From the NCBI GenBank assembly GCA_026671195.1, contig JAPOHD010000012.1, positions 124,001 to 188,000 on the forward strand: a stretch of DNA of 64,000 nucleotides, read 5' to 3'. The stretch comes from Draconibacterium aestuarii (lineage in GTDB: Bacteria; Bacteroidota; Bacteroidia; Bacteroidales; Prolixibacteraceae). The position numbers and the translations under genes were made by a program. Under the pieces are notes generated by a model that ran no database searches, had not been told where the DNA came from, and worked only from the letters and a program-made list of their open reading frames with translations. Shown here in pieces: positions 50,798-61,008 of this stretch; within the stretch, counting starts at the first letter, position 1, and the number at the start of each line of letters is the position of its first letter.

Positions 50798-53224
50798 ATG
50801 AAACGAGTTATACTTTTGGTTCTGGTTTTCTGTTTGAGCCTGCCAGCATTATGGGCGCAAAAAAATTATGAAATTGATATTCGCTCGCAGGATAACAGCA
50901 TTAAAACCGGTCATCTGGATTTGGGTGGAAGTAATCCACGCGGAGATTCAATTTCGGTGAACAATCGTTACATCGAATTAAACCAAAAACCATTTTTCCC
51001 CATTGTTGGCGAGTTTCATTTTTCGCGTTATCCCAATCAGTATTGGGAGGAATCGATATTAAAAATGAAAGCGGCCGGATTAAATGTGATTGCAACCTAT
51101 GTTTTCTGGAACATGCACGAGCGCGAAAAGGGTGTTTTTGATTGGGCGGGCGATTTAAACCTGAGGCGTTTTATTGAGCTGTGCGAGAAACATGATGTTT
51201 ATGTCATTGTTCGCATAGGGCCGTTTTGCCACGGCGAAATACGAAACGGTGGTTTACCCGACTGGCTGTACGGGCAGAATTTCGATGTCCGCTCCAACGA
51301 TCCGGAATATCTGTTTTACGTTGATCGCCTGTATCAAAACATCGGCAAACAGTTACAGGGGATGTTGTTTAAAGATGGCGGTAAAATCATCGGGATTCAG
51401 CTTGAAAACGAATTTCAGCATTCTGCCGCTTCGTGGGGTTTGCATTATCCCGGGAGTCCCAGGGAATACACTTCAGCACGCCGCGATAAGGAAATAACGC
51501 AGGCTGGGGTAGGAACCGGAATTGATAACAGATTTGCCAGTTATGGTAAAAACCACATGAATACGTTAAAGCGTTTGGCAAAAGAAGCCGGCCTCGATGT
51601 TCCGATTTATAACGCAACAGGTTGGGGAAATGCTTCAATTGTTGAAAACGGAAGTATTCCGGTTATGGCGGCCTATACTTATCCAACCTGGACCAATTGT
51701 GTGCCGTCCAATTTTTACCTTTTTAAGGACATTCACAAAAATCCGGATTACTCGCCTGTAAGTTACTCGCCTGAAGATTATCCTTCTATTTCCGCTGAAT
51801 TAGGAAGCGGTATAATGATAACAAACTCCCGCCGTCCGGAAGTACCCTATGAAAGTCATGTACCTCTAATTGTTCGTATACTTGGAAGTGGTTCAAACGG
51901 AATAGGTTACTATATGTTTCATGGCGGCTCAACACCACAAATCGACAATGTATTCTACAGCGAAGAAGTGGGTGGCCTTCCAAAGATAAATTACGATTTT
52001 CAGGCACCGATCGGCGAGTTTGGGCAAGTCAGGCCTTCGTACGCCTACCTCAAAACCTTACACTTGTTTTTACATTCGTACGGCGAAAAACTGGCTCCAA
52101 TGGTAACTATTCTTCCCGAAACCAACCGGCAAATTGAAAAAGAGAACACCGAGATATTGCGCTATGCAGTGAGGGCAAAAAACAACAGCGGCTTTGTTTT
52201 TATGCACAATTATCAGGATCATATCGAAAATTCGGATTTAACAGACTTGAGTGTCTCCATAAAAACAGCAAATGCTACCATCCGCATTCCTGCTGAAGGT
52301 GGATTTACAATGAAGGAAGACGAAAGTATTATCATGCCATTCAATCTGGTTCTTGGTGGTGCCAATATCAGCTACGCAACCGTTCAGCCTCTTACTTCCT
52401 TTGAAAATAAAGGGAATGAATATCATGTGTTTTTTACGGTTGACGGAATAAAACCGGAAATTGTGTTTTCGAAACTGGACAATAAAATTGAAATGACGGG
52501 CTGCAAAAGAAGTAAAGGCAGTTCAGGAGATAAAATAACATCCGATTCCGAAATTTTCAGTTTCAGTTTCAAAAAGGCTGATGGCAAAACTGTAAACTTC
52601 CTGATTGTTCCGCGTGATATGGCTAACCAGGCCTGGCTTTTTGATAATCAACTGCTATTTACCGACGCAACTGTTACCGATAATCTTGGAACGTTCAATA
52701 TTTTCAGTACCAATGAAACAAATGTGGCTCTATCATTTTATCCTGTGGTTATAGAAATTCCCAATGTAAGCGGTGCAAAGATTGCTAAAATGAAGCCTAT
52801 TGCAGAAAACATGTCATCGTATAATTTTGAATTTAATGAGGTAAAGCCAGCCATAGAAATTATGCGAAGCGACGACAGGCATGCAACGGTTCAGGTTGAT
52901 AAGGAAAGTCTTTCAGGTTTAAACGATGTTTTCCTGAAGGTGAATTATATTGGAGATCGATCGATGGCTTTTATCGATGGGAAATTGGTTGCCGACCATT
53001 TTTATTATGGCTTACCCTGGGAAATTGGGCTACGCAAATTTGGTTTTGATTTAAAGCCGGGCAATTTGCAGTTTTTCTTTCATCCACTTCAGAAAGATGC
53101 GGAATACATGATCGATTTGGACCAGGAAAAGCTATTTGGTGATGGCACTCAAAAACGGATTTTAAATGTTGGTGACATCGAAGTTTTACCAGAGTACAAA
53201 GCAAACATGACGATCAATCAATAG
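50798..53224 (+). CDS. GH35 beta-galactosidase, exported
   Basis: An 808-residue protein with signal MKRVILLVLVFCLSLPALWA. The catalytic TIM barrel begins with YIELNQKPFFPIVGEFHFSR, then GLNVIATYVFWNMHE and IVRIGPFCHGEIRNGGLPDWL, all characteristic of GH35. The acid/base is E205 in QLENEF; the nucleophile is likely E334 in ISAELGSG. The C-terminal half (residues ~430-808) holds beta-sandwich domains, longer than in minimal GH35. It releases terminal beta-galactose from glycans in the periplasm. It has a 156-bp gap before it with no gene, so it may have its own promoter. Confidence 0.88.
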   Translation: MKRVILLVLVFCLSLPALWAQKNYEIDIRSQDNSIKTGHLDLGGSNPRGDSISVNNRYIELNQKPFFPIVGEFHFSRYPNQYWEESILKMKAAGLNVIATYVFWNMHEREKGVFDWAGDLNLRRFIELCEKHDVYVIVRIGPFCHGEIRNGGLPDWLYGQNFDVRSNDPEYLFYVDRLYQNIGKQLQGMLFKDGGKIIGIQLENEFQHSAASWGLHYPGSPREYTSARRDKEITQAGVGTGIDNRFASYGKNHMNTLKRLAKEAGLDVPIYNATGWGNASIVENGSIPVMAAYTYPTWTNCVPSNFYLFKDIHKNPDYSPVSYSPEDYPSISAELGSGIMITNSRRPEVPYESHVPLIVRILGSGSNGIGYYMFHGGSTPQIDNVFYSEEVGGLPKINYDFQAPIGEFGQVRPSYAYLKTLHLFLHSYGEKLAPMVTILPETNRQIEKENTEILRYAVRAKNNSGFVFMHNYQDHIENSDLTDLSVSIKTANATIRIPAEGGFTMKEDESIIMPFNLVLGGANISYATVQPLTSFENKGNEYHVFFTVDGIKPEIVFSKLDNKIEMTGCKRSKGSSGDKITSDSEIFSFSFKKADGKTVNFLIVPRDMANQAWLFDNQLLFTDATVTDNLGTFNIFSTNETNVALSFYPVVIEIPNVSGAKIAKMKPIAENMSSYNFEFNEVKPAIEIMRSDDRHATVQVDKESLSGLNDVFLKVNYIGDRSMAFIDGKLVADHFYYGLPWEIGLRKFGFDLKPGNLQFFFHPLQKDAEYMIDLDQEKLFGDGTQKRILNVGDIEVLPEYKANMTINQ

Positions 53225-53282
53225 CTTTTTTTTTAAAAAATCGAAATCAGGTACTATAAAATAGATTACAAATATCAGAACA

Positions 53283-56150
53283 ATGAAGAAGTTTATCGCG
53301 CACTTTAGATTAATAAGAACAGGATTGTTGCTCACTATTGCCATTGCTGCAATAAGTTGTTCTACACCAGAGCAATCAGAGTTGGATTTATCCGGTGTAT
53401 GGAATTATAGTATAGACGAACAAGATGCGGGAGTAAACGATAAATGGTTCGCCAAAGATTTATCAGATACCATTGTTCTGCCCGGTTCAATGACCTCGAA
53501 TGCTAAAGGCAATCCGGTGGGTTACGACACAAAATTCACTGGTAATTCATGGAAGGAGTATGCCAATGGAAAATCGTGGTACGACGATCCAAATTATAAA
53601 CCTTATTTAAGCGATGATGAGTTTTTGTATCCCTTTTGGTTGATAGCTGATTACTATTATACAGGTGCCGCCTGGTACCAAAAGGAAATTGAAATCCCTG
53701 AAAACTGGGAAGGACAGGATGTTGAATTGTATTTAGAGCGGTGTCACTGGGAAACCAATGTCTGGGTAAACTCCGATTATATTGGAATGAATAATGCGTT
53801 GGGAGTTCCGCATCGTTACAATATTGGTTCGGAGCTTAAGCCGGGTAAAAACAGGATTACAATTTGTGTTGATAACCGGGTAAAAGAGATAAAAGTTGGT
53901 GATGATGCGCACAGTGTAAGCGATAATACGCAAAGCAACTGGAACGGGATTATTGGCGATATAAAGTTAATTCGAAAAGATGCTTTGTCGGTTGCCGGCG
54001 TTCAGATTTTCCCTGATGTAAAGAATAAAAGTGTACGGGTAGAAATTGGGATAAAAAACAAAACAGGTGGCGCACAAACCGGTAAGCTAAAGCTTTCCGC
54101 TAAAAGCGCATCGGTAGAGTCTCCTCAGAAATTAAAGGAAATTAGTTCTGATTTCGAGGTAAACAGCGCGTCAAAAATAATCACGGTTAATTACCCGATG
54201 GGCGAAGACGTTCTTTTGTGGGATGAATTTAACCCGAATTTATATGAACTTACAGTTGAGCTTCAATCGAAAAGTTACAAAGACGAACACTCCGAGATTT
54301 TTGGAATGCGTGATTTCCTTACTGAAGGAAAAAGTTTTGTAATCAACAATCGTCCGGTATTTTTAAGGGGTACGCTTGAATGTGCCATTTCCCCAAAAAC
54401 AGGTTTCCCGCCAACCGATATCAAGTCATGGGAACGAATCATAGAAATTTGTAAGGCGCACGGTCTGAATCATATTCGTTTTCATTCATGGTGCCCGCCA
54501 AAAGCTGCCTTCGAAGCCGCCGATAAATTGGGATTTTATTACCAGGTTGAAGCTTCGGCATGGGCAACTGTTGGCGATGGTGCTCCAATCGATAAATGGA
54601 TTTACGACGAGAGTGAAAGAATGGTCGCAGAATATGGCAACCATCCATCGTTTTGTATGATGCCTTATGGAAATGAACCAAGCGGCAAAAAACATCGGGA
54701 GTACCTAACAAATTTTGTAAAATACTGGAAAGCAAAGGATACGCGCAGAGTTTACACTACTGCTGCCGGGTGGCCGATTATTCCCGAAAACGATTACCAC
54801 AATGTTCACAGTGGTACACGTATCCAGGGCTGGAATCAAAACCTGAACAGTATCATTAACAGTCAGGCGCCACGCAGTGATTACGACTGGGAGAAAACTG
54901 TGGCAAAATTAACCGCACCGATGGTAAGCCATGAAATAGGGCAGTGGTGCGTATATCCCAATTTTAAGGAAATACCAAAATACGATGGTGTTTTAAAAGC
55001 TACCAATTTCAAAATTTTCAAGCGAAGTCTCGAAGCACATGGAATGCTCGATCTTGCCGATAGTTTTCTAAAAGCTTCGGGGAAATTGCAGGCCTTATGT
55101 TACAAAGCTGATATTGAGGCTGCTTTTCGAACCAAAGGCTTTGGTGGTTTTCAGTTACTCGACCTGCACGATTTTCCGGGGCAGGGTACCGCATTGGTAG
55201 GCGTGCTCGATCCGTTTTGGGATGAAAAAGGATACATCTCGCCCGAAGAATTCAGACAATTCTGCAACGAAACAGTTCCGCTGGCAAGGTTCAAAAAAAT
55301 GATTTTCACGAGCGATGAAAAAGTTGAATGCGAAATTGAAGTGGCACATTACGGCGAAAAGGAACTTCAATTGGTTGTTCCTTCGTGGCAAATTGTTGAC
55401 GCGAAAGGGGATGTAGTTAAAAAAGGTCAATTAACTGAAACAGATATAAGCTGGGGCAATTGCCAAAAAATAGGTTCAATCAGCGAGGACTTTGATGTTG
55501 AATCTGCTGCAAAGTATCAATTACAGCTTACTATTGCCGGATTTATAAATACGTGGGATTTTTGGGTTTATCCGGCTGAGTTACCAAAAATTGAAGATGA
55601 TATTTTGGTTGTTTCAAGCTTAAACAAAGCGGCTATTGCAACTTTGGAAAAAGGTGGCAAAGTTTTACTGACAACAAAAAAAGGAAGCATAAAAGAAGGT
55701 AAAGGTGGCGAAGTTGCAGTTGGTTTCTCCAGTATTTTTTGGAATACCGCATGGACCAACGGACAAAAACCACATACCCTGGGAATTTTGTGTGATCCCG
55801 AACATCAGGCATTGGCTGATTTCCCGACCGAGTACCATTCCAACTGGCAATGGTGGGATGCCATGAGCCACTCGAATGCAATTTCGCTCGAAGATTTTGA
55901 GAATAAGCCGGAGCCTATTGTTCGAATCATCGACGATTGGGTGACCAACAGAAACCTGGCACTGATTTTTGAAGCGAAAGTTGGCAAAGGCAAACTGGTA
56001 ATGACCGGAGTTGATTTGCAATCAGACCTTGAGACTCGTCCTGAAGCACGACAGTTATTATACAGCCTGAAAAGCTATATGAGCGGAGAAAAGTTTGATC
56101 CGCAAACAGAACTTCCCTTAAATGAAATTGAAAGTCTGTTTTTAAAGTAA
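53283..56150 (+). CDS. GH2-family glycoside hydrolase lipoprotein, copy 2
   Basis: A 955-residue paralogue of the genes at 45125 and 56520. The N-terminal signal ends in ISCS (lipobox AISC), so it is anchored. Candidate residues are acid/base E465 in PYGNEPSG and nucleophile E551 in VSHEIGQWC. The barrel contains FHSWCPPKAAFEAAD, shared almost word for word with copy 1. It carries an extra ~45-residue loop near residues 85-125 (GNSWKEYANGKSWYDDPN), which copy 1 lacks but copy 3 has. The C-terminal TLGILCDPEHQALADFPTE domain is shared by all three. It probably targets another linkage of the same glycan. Confidence 0.85.
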   Translation: MKKFIAHFRLIRTGLLLTIAIAAISCSTPEQSELDLSGVWNYSIDEQDAGVNDKWFAKDLSDTIVLPGSMTSNAKGNPVGYDTKFTGNSWKEYANGKSWYDDPNYKPYLSDDEFLYPFWLIADYYYTGAAWYQKEIEIPENWEGQDVELYLERCHWETNVWVNSDYIGMNNALGVPHRYNIGSELKPGKNRITICVDNRVKEIKVGDDAHSVSDNTQSNWNGIIGDIKLIRKDALSVAGVQIFPDVKNKSVRVEIGIKNKTGGAQTGKLKLSAKSASVESPQKLKEISSDFEVNSASKIITVNYPMGEDVLLWDEFNPNLYELTVELQSKSYKDEHSEIFGMRDFLTEGKSFVINNRPVFLRGTLECAISPKTGFPPTDIKSWERIIEICKAHGLNHIRFHSWCPPKAAFEAADKLGFYYQVEASAWATVGDGAPIDKWIYDESERMVAEYGNHPSFCMMPYGNEPSGKKHREYLTNFVKYWKAKDTRRVYTTAAGWPIIPENDYHNVHSGTRIQGWNQNLNSIINSQAPRSDYDWEKTVAKLTAPMVSHEIGQWCVYPNFKEIPKYDGVLKATNFKIFKRSLEAHGMLDLADSFLKASGKLQALCYKADIEAAFRTKGFGGFQLLDLHDFPGQGTALVGVLDPFWDEKGYISPEEFRQFCNETVPLARFKKMIFTSDEKVECEIEVAHYGEKELQLVVPSWQIVDAKGDVVKKGQLTETDISWGNCQKIGSISEDFDVESAAKYQLQLTIAGFINTWDFWVYPAELPKIEDDILVVSSLNKAAIATLEKGGKVLLTTKKGSIKEGKGGEVAVGFSSIFWNTAWTNGQKPHTLGILCDPEHQALADFPTEYHSNWQWWDAMSHSNAISLEDFENKPEPIVRIIDDWVTNRNLALIFEAKVGKGKLVMTGVDLQSDLETRPEARQLLYSLKSYMSGEKFDPQTELPLNEIESLFLK

Positions 56151-56167
56151 AGCAACACAAGTAAAAT

Positions 56168-56428
56168 ATGCGTAGTTATAAGTTTATTTTTTTATTCTCA
56201 CCGTGCTGATATCAACTGTTGTAAGTGCCCAACAAAATGGCTGTTGACCGGGGTGATACGCTGGCTCAAATGGCTATTAACTGGTTACTAAAGGATAATA
56301 GAGTTACCTCTGTGTTAATTGGTGCCAGTAAGGTTGCGCAAATTAAAAATGCAGTTGATGGCTTAAAAAGTCAACCGCTATCAGAAACAGAGCTTGGCTA
56401 AATAGAAGCTGTATTATCTACAGTCTGA
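56168..56428 (+). pseudogene. Signal-peptide stub fused to an aldo/keto reductase remnant
   Basis: ATG at 56168 opens MRSYKFIFLF, which continues in another frame as LTVLISTVVSAQQNG, a broken secretion signal. From 56237 a different gene is seen: GDTLAQMAINWLLKDNRVTS then VLIGASKVAQIKNAVDGLKS, the C-terminal NADPH-binding end of YghZ-type aldo/keto reductases. It meets a TAA at 56399 in ELG*IEAVLSTV and ends at TGA 56426. An old deletion appears to have joined two dead genes. The gap 56151-56519 holds nothing else. Confidence 0.6.
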
Positions 56429-56519
56429 AAATGAATTTTAAATTGACAAGTGATGTTTCTTAAGAGATAAAAATGAATTAATACAAGCGAATAAAAACGA
56501 ACCATTTGAAAAGATAAAA

Positions 56520-59429
56520 ATGAATAAGATTCCATTATACCTTTTAAGCCTTTATCTCGTGTGTGCCTCTTTCACTCTTTCTTATGCACAGGAAGATCTC
56601 ACAGGCAAATGGCAATTTAAGCTCGATCCTGAAAAGGAAGGGATTACAGAAAGTTGGTTTAATGCAACTTTTGAGGAAAGCATTGTTTTGCCGGGTTCTC
56701 TTCAAAACCAGGGATTTGGCAATGATATAGATGTTAATACACCATGGGTTACCCAACAAAGCGTTAACGCAACAGATTACGACAGTTGGTTCACTCATCC
56801 TAAATACGACAAATATAAATCGTCTGATAATTTCAAATTTCCGTATTGGTTGCAAGCCAAAAAACATTACATCGGGTGGGCATGGTATCAAAAGGAATTT
56901 GAAATTTCAGAAAATGATGCAGAAAATGATTTCGATCTTTTGTTTGAACGTTGTCACTGGGAAACCACAGTGTGGCTTGATGGGAAAAAGATAGGTACTA
57001 ACAACAGCCTTTCTGCGCCCCACCGTTATACATTAAAGAACCTAAAAGAAGGAAAGCATTCACTCGTAGTATTAGTCGACAATTCGATAAAAATAGATGT
57101 GGGGGTAAACGCACATAGTATTTCCGATCATACACAAACCAACTGGAACGGAATTATCGGGAAAATAAGTTTAAAGCCAAAGGCTTTACATGAGATTAAG
57201 CAAGTTGATGTTCTTCCATCGGTAAAAGATAAAACAGCAAAAACTCTGATAACTTTTGAAAATAATTCTGGTAAAGAATTAAAAGGTAGAATAAGGGCTG
57301 AGATTACACTTTATAACTCCGATCAAAATGGTGTATTTCCGGTTCAGGAGTTTGAGATTAATCTTTCGGAAGGGAAATGTGATAAGGAATTGAAACTTCA
57401 ACTGGGTGAAGAGATTTATTTGTGGGATGAATATAAGCCCAATCTTTACCATTTAAAGTTAAGCCTTATTGATGACGACCAAATTCTCGCGCAGAAAGAA
57501 ACCACCTTTGGTTGCAGAGACATTGAGACAGACGACACATTGTTTAAAATTAACGGGCGTCCAATGTTTGTTCGTGGCAACCTCGATTGTTGTGTGTTCC
57601 CAGATACAGGTTATCCGGATATGGATGTGGAATCGTGGCGAAAAATTTACCGCAAGCAGAAGGAGTATGGAATTAATACGGTTCGGTTTCATTCCTGGTG
57701 TCCACCAGAAGTTGCTTTTACAGCAGCTGATATTGAAGGGATGTACCTTCAGGCAGAGAATGTGGTTTGGGTTTGGGCAGCTACGCAGGATCAAAAAGAT
57801 TTTATTCGTGATGAGGCCAGACGGATTTTGACGGAGTATGGCAATCACCCGTCGTTTGTGTTTTTTGGGTATGGAAACGAAGCTGGTGTTCCTACTGAGT
57901 TTATGGAGGAACTTTTTGCCGAATGGAAAAAAGATAGCCGAAGATTATATACCGGTGCAGCAAATGCAAATATTACTGACGGAGCAGATTATTCGATTGC
58001 TCTTGCATATCCCAAAAAAGGGAAGAACAGGCACCGAAACGATTCGCTGAGGTTAAGATACCAGGAAGGGTGGCCCCCGGTACCACAAAATAATTACCTG
58101 AATACGCTAGAGCCGTCAACCAACATTGATTACCGAAAACCAACAAACTTATATGGCAAACCTTTAATTGCTCACGAAACCGTACAACGTTGTACCTATC
58201 CCGATTTAGGACGCCGAAAAAATTATAAGGGTTTATTATTTCCTTCTTATCTTGATATTGCAGAAGATCAGCTTAAAGAAAATGGATTGTTGGAACAAGT
58301 AGATAATTTTATTCAGGCTTCCGGGAAATGGCAGGTTCAATTGTTTAAGGAAGAAATTGAATCTCATTTGAGAACACCGGGGATGGGCGGTTTCCATCTG
58401 CTTTCTTTAAATGACTTTCCCGGACAAGGTGCAGCATTGGTTGGTGTTGTAGATGCCTACTGGAACAGTAAGGAATATGTTACTGCTTCTCAGTTTAAAC
58501 GTTTCTGTAATGATGTGGTTCCATTATTCCGAATGAAGAAACGGGTCTGGCAGAATAACGAACAGTTTACAGGCAGTTTTGAAATCGCGAATTTTTCGAA
58601 TACCGAATTGAAAGATGCCCGTTTTAAATGGATCATCAAAAATGCAGAAGGGTTGGTGGTATATAGCGGTGAGTTTATAAGACCAATAGTAAACCTCGGG
58701 AATGGTATTCACCTGGAAGATATAAACGTTGATTTGTCGTCATTTCAGTCGCCTGCAAAATATAATCTTGAAATTCAGATAGAAGGTACGTCTTACATAA
58801 ACGACTGGGATTTCTGGGTATTTCCTGACAAGATTTCAAATGTTGACGCGAAAGAGATTTTAATTACAGCGGAACTGAACGAAGCCATTTCAAAAGCCAA
58901 AGCAGGAAAAAAGGTTTTATTGGTGCCGGATGAGAAAAACATAAAAGGCAATTTACCTCCATGTTTCAGTACTATATATTGGAATGTTCCCTGGACAAAT
59001 GTTGGCGAATCATCAACAATGGGTATACTGGTAAATCCGAAACATGAATTGTTTAATCAGTTTCCTACCGATTTTTATTCCAACTGGCATTGGTACGATT
59101 TATTGGTAAAAACCCGTCCGATGATACTCGACGACCTTCCAAAAAATTTGTTGCCAATCGTTCAATTAATCGACGATTACCACCAAAACCGAAAGTTAGG
59201 AGTTGTTTTTGAAGCAAAAATCGGAAAAGGCAAAATTTTGGTGTCTTCCATCGATATTCGGAATGATACCAGTACCAGCCCTGTTGTGAATCAGTTTAGG
59301 AAGAGTGTATTGGAATATATGCAATCAAATCACTTCGATCCTGGTATCGAAGTGGAGGATTTACAACTACAGAAAATAATAGGTCTGCCTACAGACACAT
59401 CTTCTAACAAAAATGGCATACAGAAATAG
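56520..59429 (+). CDS. GH2-family glycoside hydrolase, exported, copy 3
   Basis: A 969-residue paralogue with signal MNKIPLYLLSLYLVCASFTL ending SYAQ (no lipobox, so likely soluble in the periplasm, unlike copies 1 and 2). Candidate residues are acid/base E454 in GYGNEAGV and nucleophile E553 in IAHETVQRC. In the last motif the usual SHEIGQ has become AHETVQ, so the active-site neighbourhood is changed. The barrel has FHSWCPPEVAFTAADIEG. The C-terminal domain (TMGILVNPKHELFNQFPTDFYSN region) matches the others. It probably has a different sugar preference. Confidence 0.85.
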   Translation: MNKIPLYLLSLYLVCASFTLSYAQEDLTGKWQFKLDPEKEGITESWFNATFEESIVLPGSLQNQGFGNDIDVNTPWVTQQSVNATDYDSWFTHPKYDKYKSSDNFKFPYWLQAKKHYIGWAWYQKEFEISENDAENDFDLLFERCHWETTVWLDGKKIGTNNSLSAPHRYTLKNLKEGKHSLVVLVDNSIKIDVGVNAHSISDHTQTNWNGIIGKISLKPKALHEIKQVDVLPSVKDKTAKTLITFENNSGKELKGRIRAEITLYNSDQNGVFPVQEFEINLSEGKCDKELKLQLGEEIYLWDEYKPNLYHLKLSLIDDDQILAQKETTFGCRDIETDDTLFKINGRPMFVRGNLDCCVFPDTGYPDMDVESWRKIYRKQKEYGINTVRFHSWCPPEVAFTAADIEGMYLQAENVVWVWAATQDQKDFIRDEARRILTEYGNHPSFVFFGYGNEAGVPTEFMEELFAEWKKDSRRLYTGAANANITDGADYSIALAYPKKGKNRHRNDSLRLRYQEGWPPVPQNNYLNTLEPSTNIDYRKPTNLYGKPLIAHETVQRCTYPDLGRRKNYKGLLFPSYLDIAEDQLKENGLLEQVDNFIQASGKWQVQLFKEEIESHLRTPGMGGFHLLSLNDFPGQGAALVGVVDAYWNSKEYVTASQFKRFCNDVVPLFRMKKRVWQNNEQFTGSFEIANFSNTELKDARFKWIIKNAEGLVVYSGEFIRPIVNLGNGIHLEDINVDLSSFQSPAKYNLEIQIEGTSYINDWDFWVFPDKISNVDAKEILITAELNEAISKAKAGKKVLLVPDEKNIKGNLPPCFSTIYWNVPWTNVGESSTMGILVNPKHELFNQFPTDFYSNWHWYDLLVKTRPMILDDLPKNLLPIVQLIDDYHQNRKLGVVFEAKIGKGKILVSSIDIRNDTSTSPVVNQFRKSVLEYMQSNHFDPGIEVEDLQLQKIIGLPTDTSSNKNGIQK

Positions 59430-59462
59430 TTATGAAGGTAGAATTAATAAAAATATCTGTTA

Positions 59463-60890
59463 ATGAAATCAATTAGTCAATACCTTGTAATTCTTTTCTT
59501 GATTTTTACGGCATGTACAAATCAGAAAAAAAAGGATAATGAACCTAAAAAGCCCAATATCCTTTTTCTTCTTGCCGATGACCTTGGTTTTGGCGAATTA
59601 GGTTGTTACGGACAAGAGGTGATACAAACACCGGAGCTGGATAAACTGGCTAAAAATGGATTGCGCTTTACCGACTTTTATGCAGGAAATGCAGTGTGTT
59701 CTCCGTCACGCGCGGTTTTGATGACCGGTAAATCTTCTTCGTACAATACGGTTCGGGGGAACAGTGGAAGTTTTAGTGACGATCGCTGGATGCGTGTGGC
59801 CCTGAAAAAGGATGAATTGACTTTGGGAGAAATGTTGAAATCTGCCGGGTATCAAACAGCCTTTATTGGGAAATGGCATCTCGATGATCCCACAGATATT
59901 TCAACCTGGGCCTCTAACCGGGGATTTGATTATGCTGTTCAGGAACAATGGGGATCACGTTTTGGAGGAAAACAATACGATGAACAAATGCATTGGATAA
60001 ATGGGAAGCAAGACTCGGTTTATTACCATATTAATGAATGGGAATGTAAAGATGATTTCAGAACAAATTTAGCTTTCGGGTACCTTGATAAAATCCAAAA
60101 GGACAAACCCTTCTTTTTGTTTATGTCATTCAGAGCTCCTCATGGGCACGAATATGAAATTGGTAACAAAGAAATTTATTCAGAAAAGGGATGGCCTGCT
60201 GCAGAACGTTTGCATGCAGCAAAAATCACTTTGTTGGACAAGCAGGTAGGAAGGCTTTTGAATAAACTGGAAGAAATGGGTAAACTCGATAATACCCTTG
60301 TAGTTTTTACCAGCGATAATGGTCCTCACAGAGAAGGAAGGGGGCACGATCCTGAATTTTTTAACAGTAATGGAGAATTAAAAGGCATTAAACGAGATTT
60401 GTATGAAGGAGGTATTCGTGTGCCGATGATTGCATTTTGGAAAGGAAAAATTCTTCCGGAAACGACCACAAATTATATCAGCGGATTTCAGGATTTGATG
60501 CCAACTTTTGCGGAGATTGCCGGAATTAATGTTCCTGCCCAATCTAACGGAACCTCGATATTACCTCTACTTACCGGTGAAAATCAAAAGGAGCAGGACT
60601 TTTTAAACTGGGAGTTTCAGCTCGATGGCTGGAGCCGGAAAATGCCTGATGGCGGTTTCAGGCAAGCTGCACGTATCGGAAAATGGAAAGGTGTTCGATA
60701 TGGATTATCGAATGAAATTGAACTTTATAATCTCGATACAGATATTTCGGAAACGAACAATGTGGCCGACGAACATCCTGAAATGATTCAGAAAATGAGA
60801 AACATTTTTGAAACGCAGCGTGCTGATACGGATGGCTTTCCTTATGGCGGTGTAATTCAAAATTATAAAGCGAAAGATAAGCTCCAATAA
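59463..60890 (+). CDS. Arylsulfatase-like sulfatase lipoprotein
   Basis: A 475-residue type I sulfatase with lipobox FTAC. The formylglycine motif is C79-S-P-S-R in NAVCSPSRAVLMTG. Metal ligands include DD in LLADDLGFGE and DN in TSDNGPHREGRG; IGKWHLDD carries the conserved substrate-site Lys/His. Length and layout are those of arylsulfatase A-like enzymes, distinct from the longer sulfatase at 47947. It lies 33 bp after GH2 copy 3, so it is co-transcribed. It probably desulfates a different position of the same glycan. Confidence 0.9.
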   Translation: MKSISQYLVILFLIFTACTNQKKKDNEPKKPNILFLLADDLGFGELGCYGQEVIQTPELDKLAKNGLRFTDFYAGNAVCSPSRAVLMTGKSSSYNTVRGNSGSFSDDRWMRVALKKDELTLGEMLKSAGYQTAFIGKWHLDDPTDISTWASNRGFDYAVQEQWGSRFGGKQYDEQMHWINGKQDSVYYHINEWECKDDFRTNLAFGYLDKIQKDKPFFLFMSFRAPHGHEYEIGNKEIYSEKGWPAAERLHAAKITLLDKQVGRLLNKLEEMGKLDNTLVVFTSDNGPHREGRGHDPEFFNSNGELKGIKRDLYEGGIRVPMIAFWKGKILPETTTNYISGFQDLMPTFAEIAGINVPAQSNGTSILPLLTGENQKEQDFLNWEFQLDGWSRKMPDGGFRQAARIGKWKGVRYGLSNEIELYNLDTDISETNNVADEHPEMIQKMRNIFETQRADTDGFPYGGVIQNYKAKDKLQ

Positions 60891-60909
60891 TCATGAAAAT
60901 TTCAAACAG

Positions 60910-61008
60910 ATGAAATCGAGCTTAATTCTTTTTCTTTTTTATTTCTTTTTGGCTAAGGCATTGATAAATGTATTTTTAGAGACAATCTTTCAAATGATTA
61001 GAAATTAA
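60910..61008 (+). other. Tiny signal-peptide-like open frame
   Basis: A 32-codon frame (MKSSLILFLFYFFLAKALIN and 12 more residues) looks like the start of an exported protein with no mature part. It may be the remnant of a deleted gene between the sulfatase and the HTCS gene, or simply a chance hydrophobic frame. The rest of the 291-bp gap shows no other gene. Confidence 0.25.

Noticed and set aside
60910-61008. Functional small exported peptide
   Set aside because: It is only a hydrophobic segment of 32 codons without a mature part or clear ribosome-binding site; it is listed only as an open frame.
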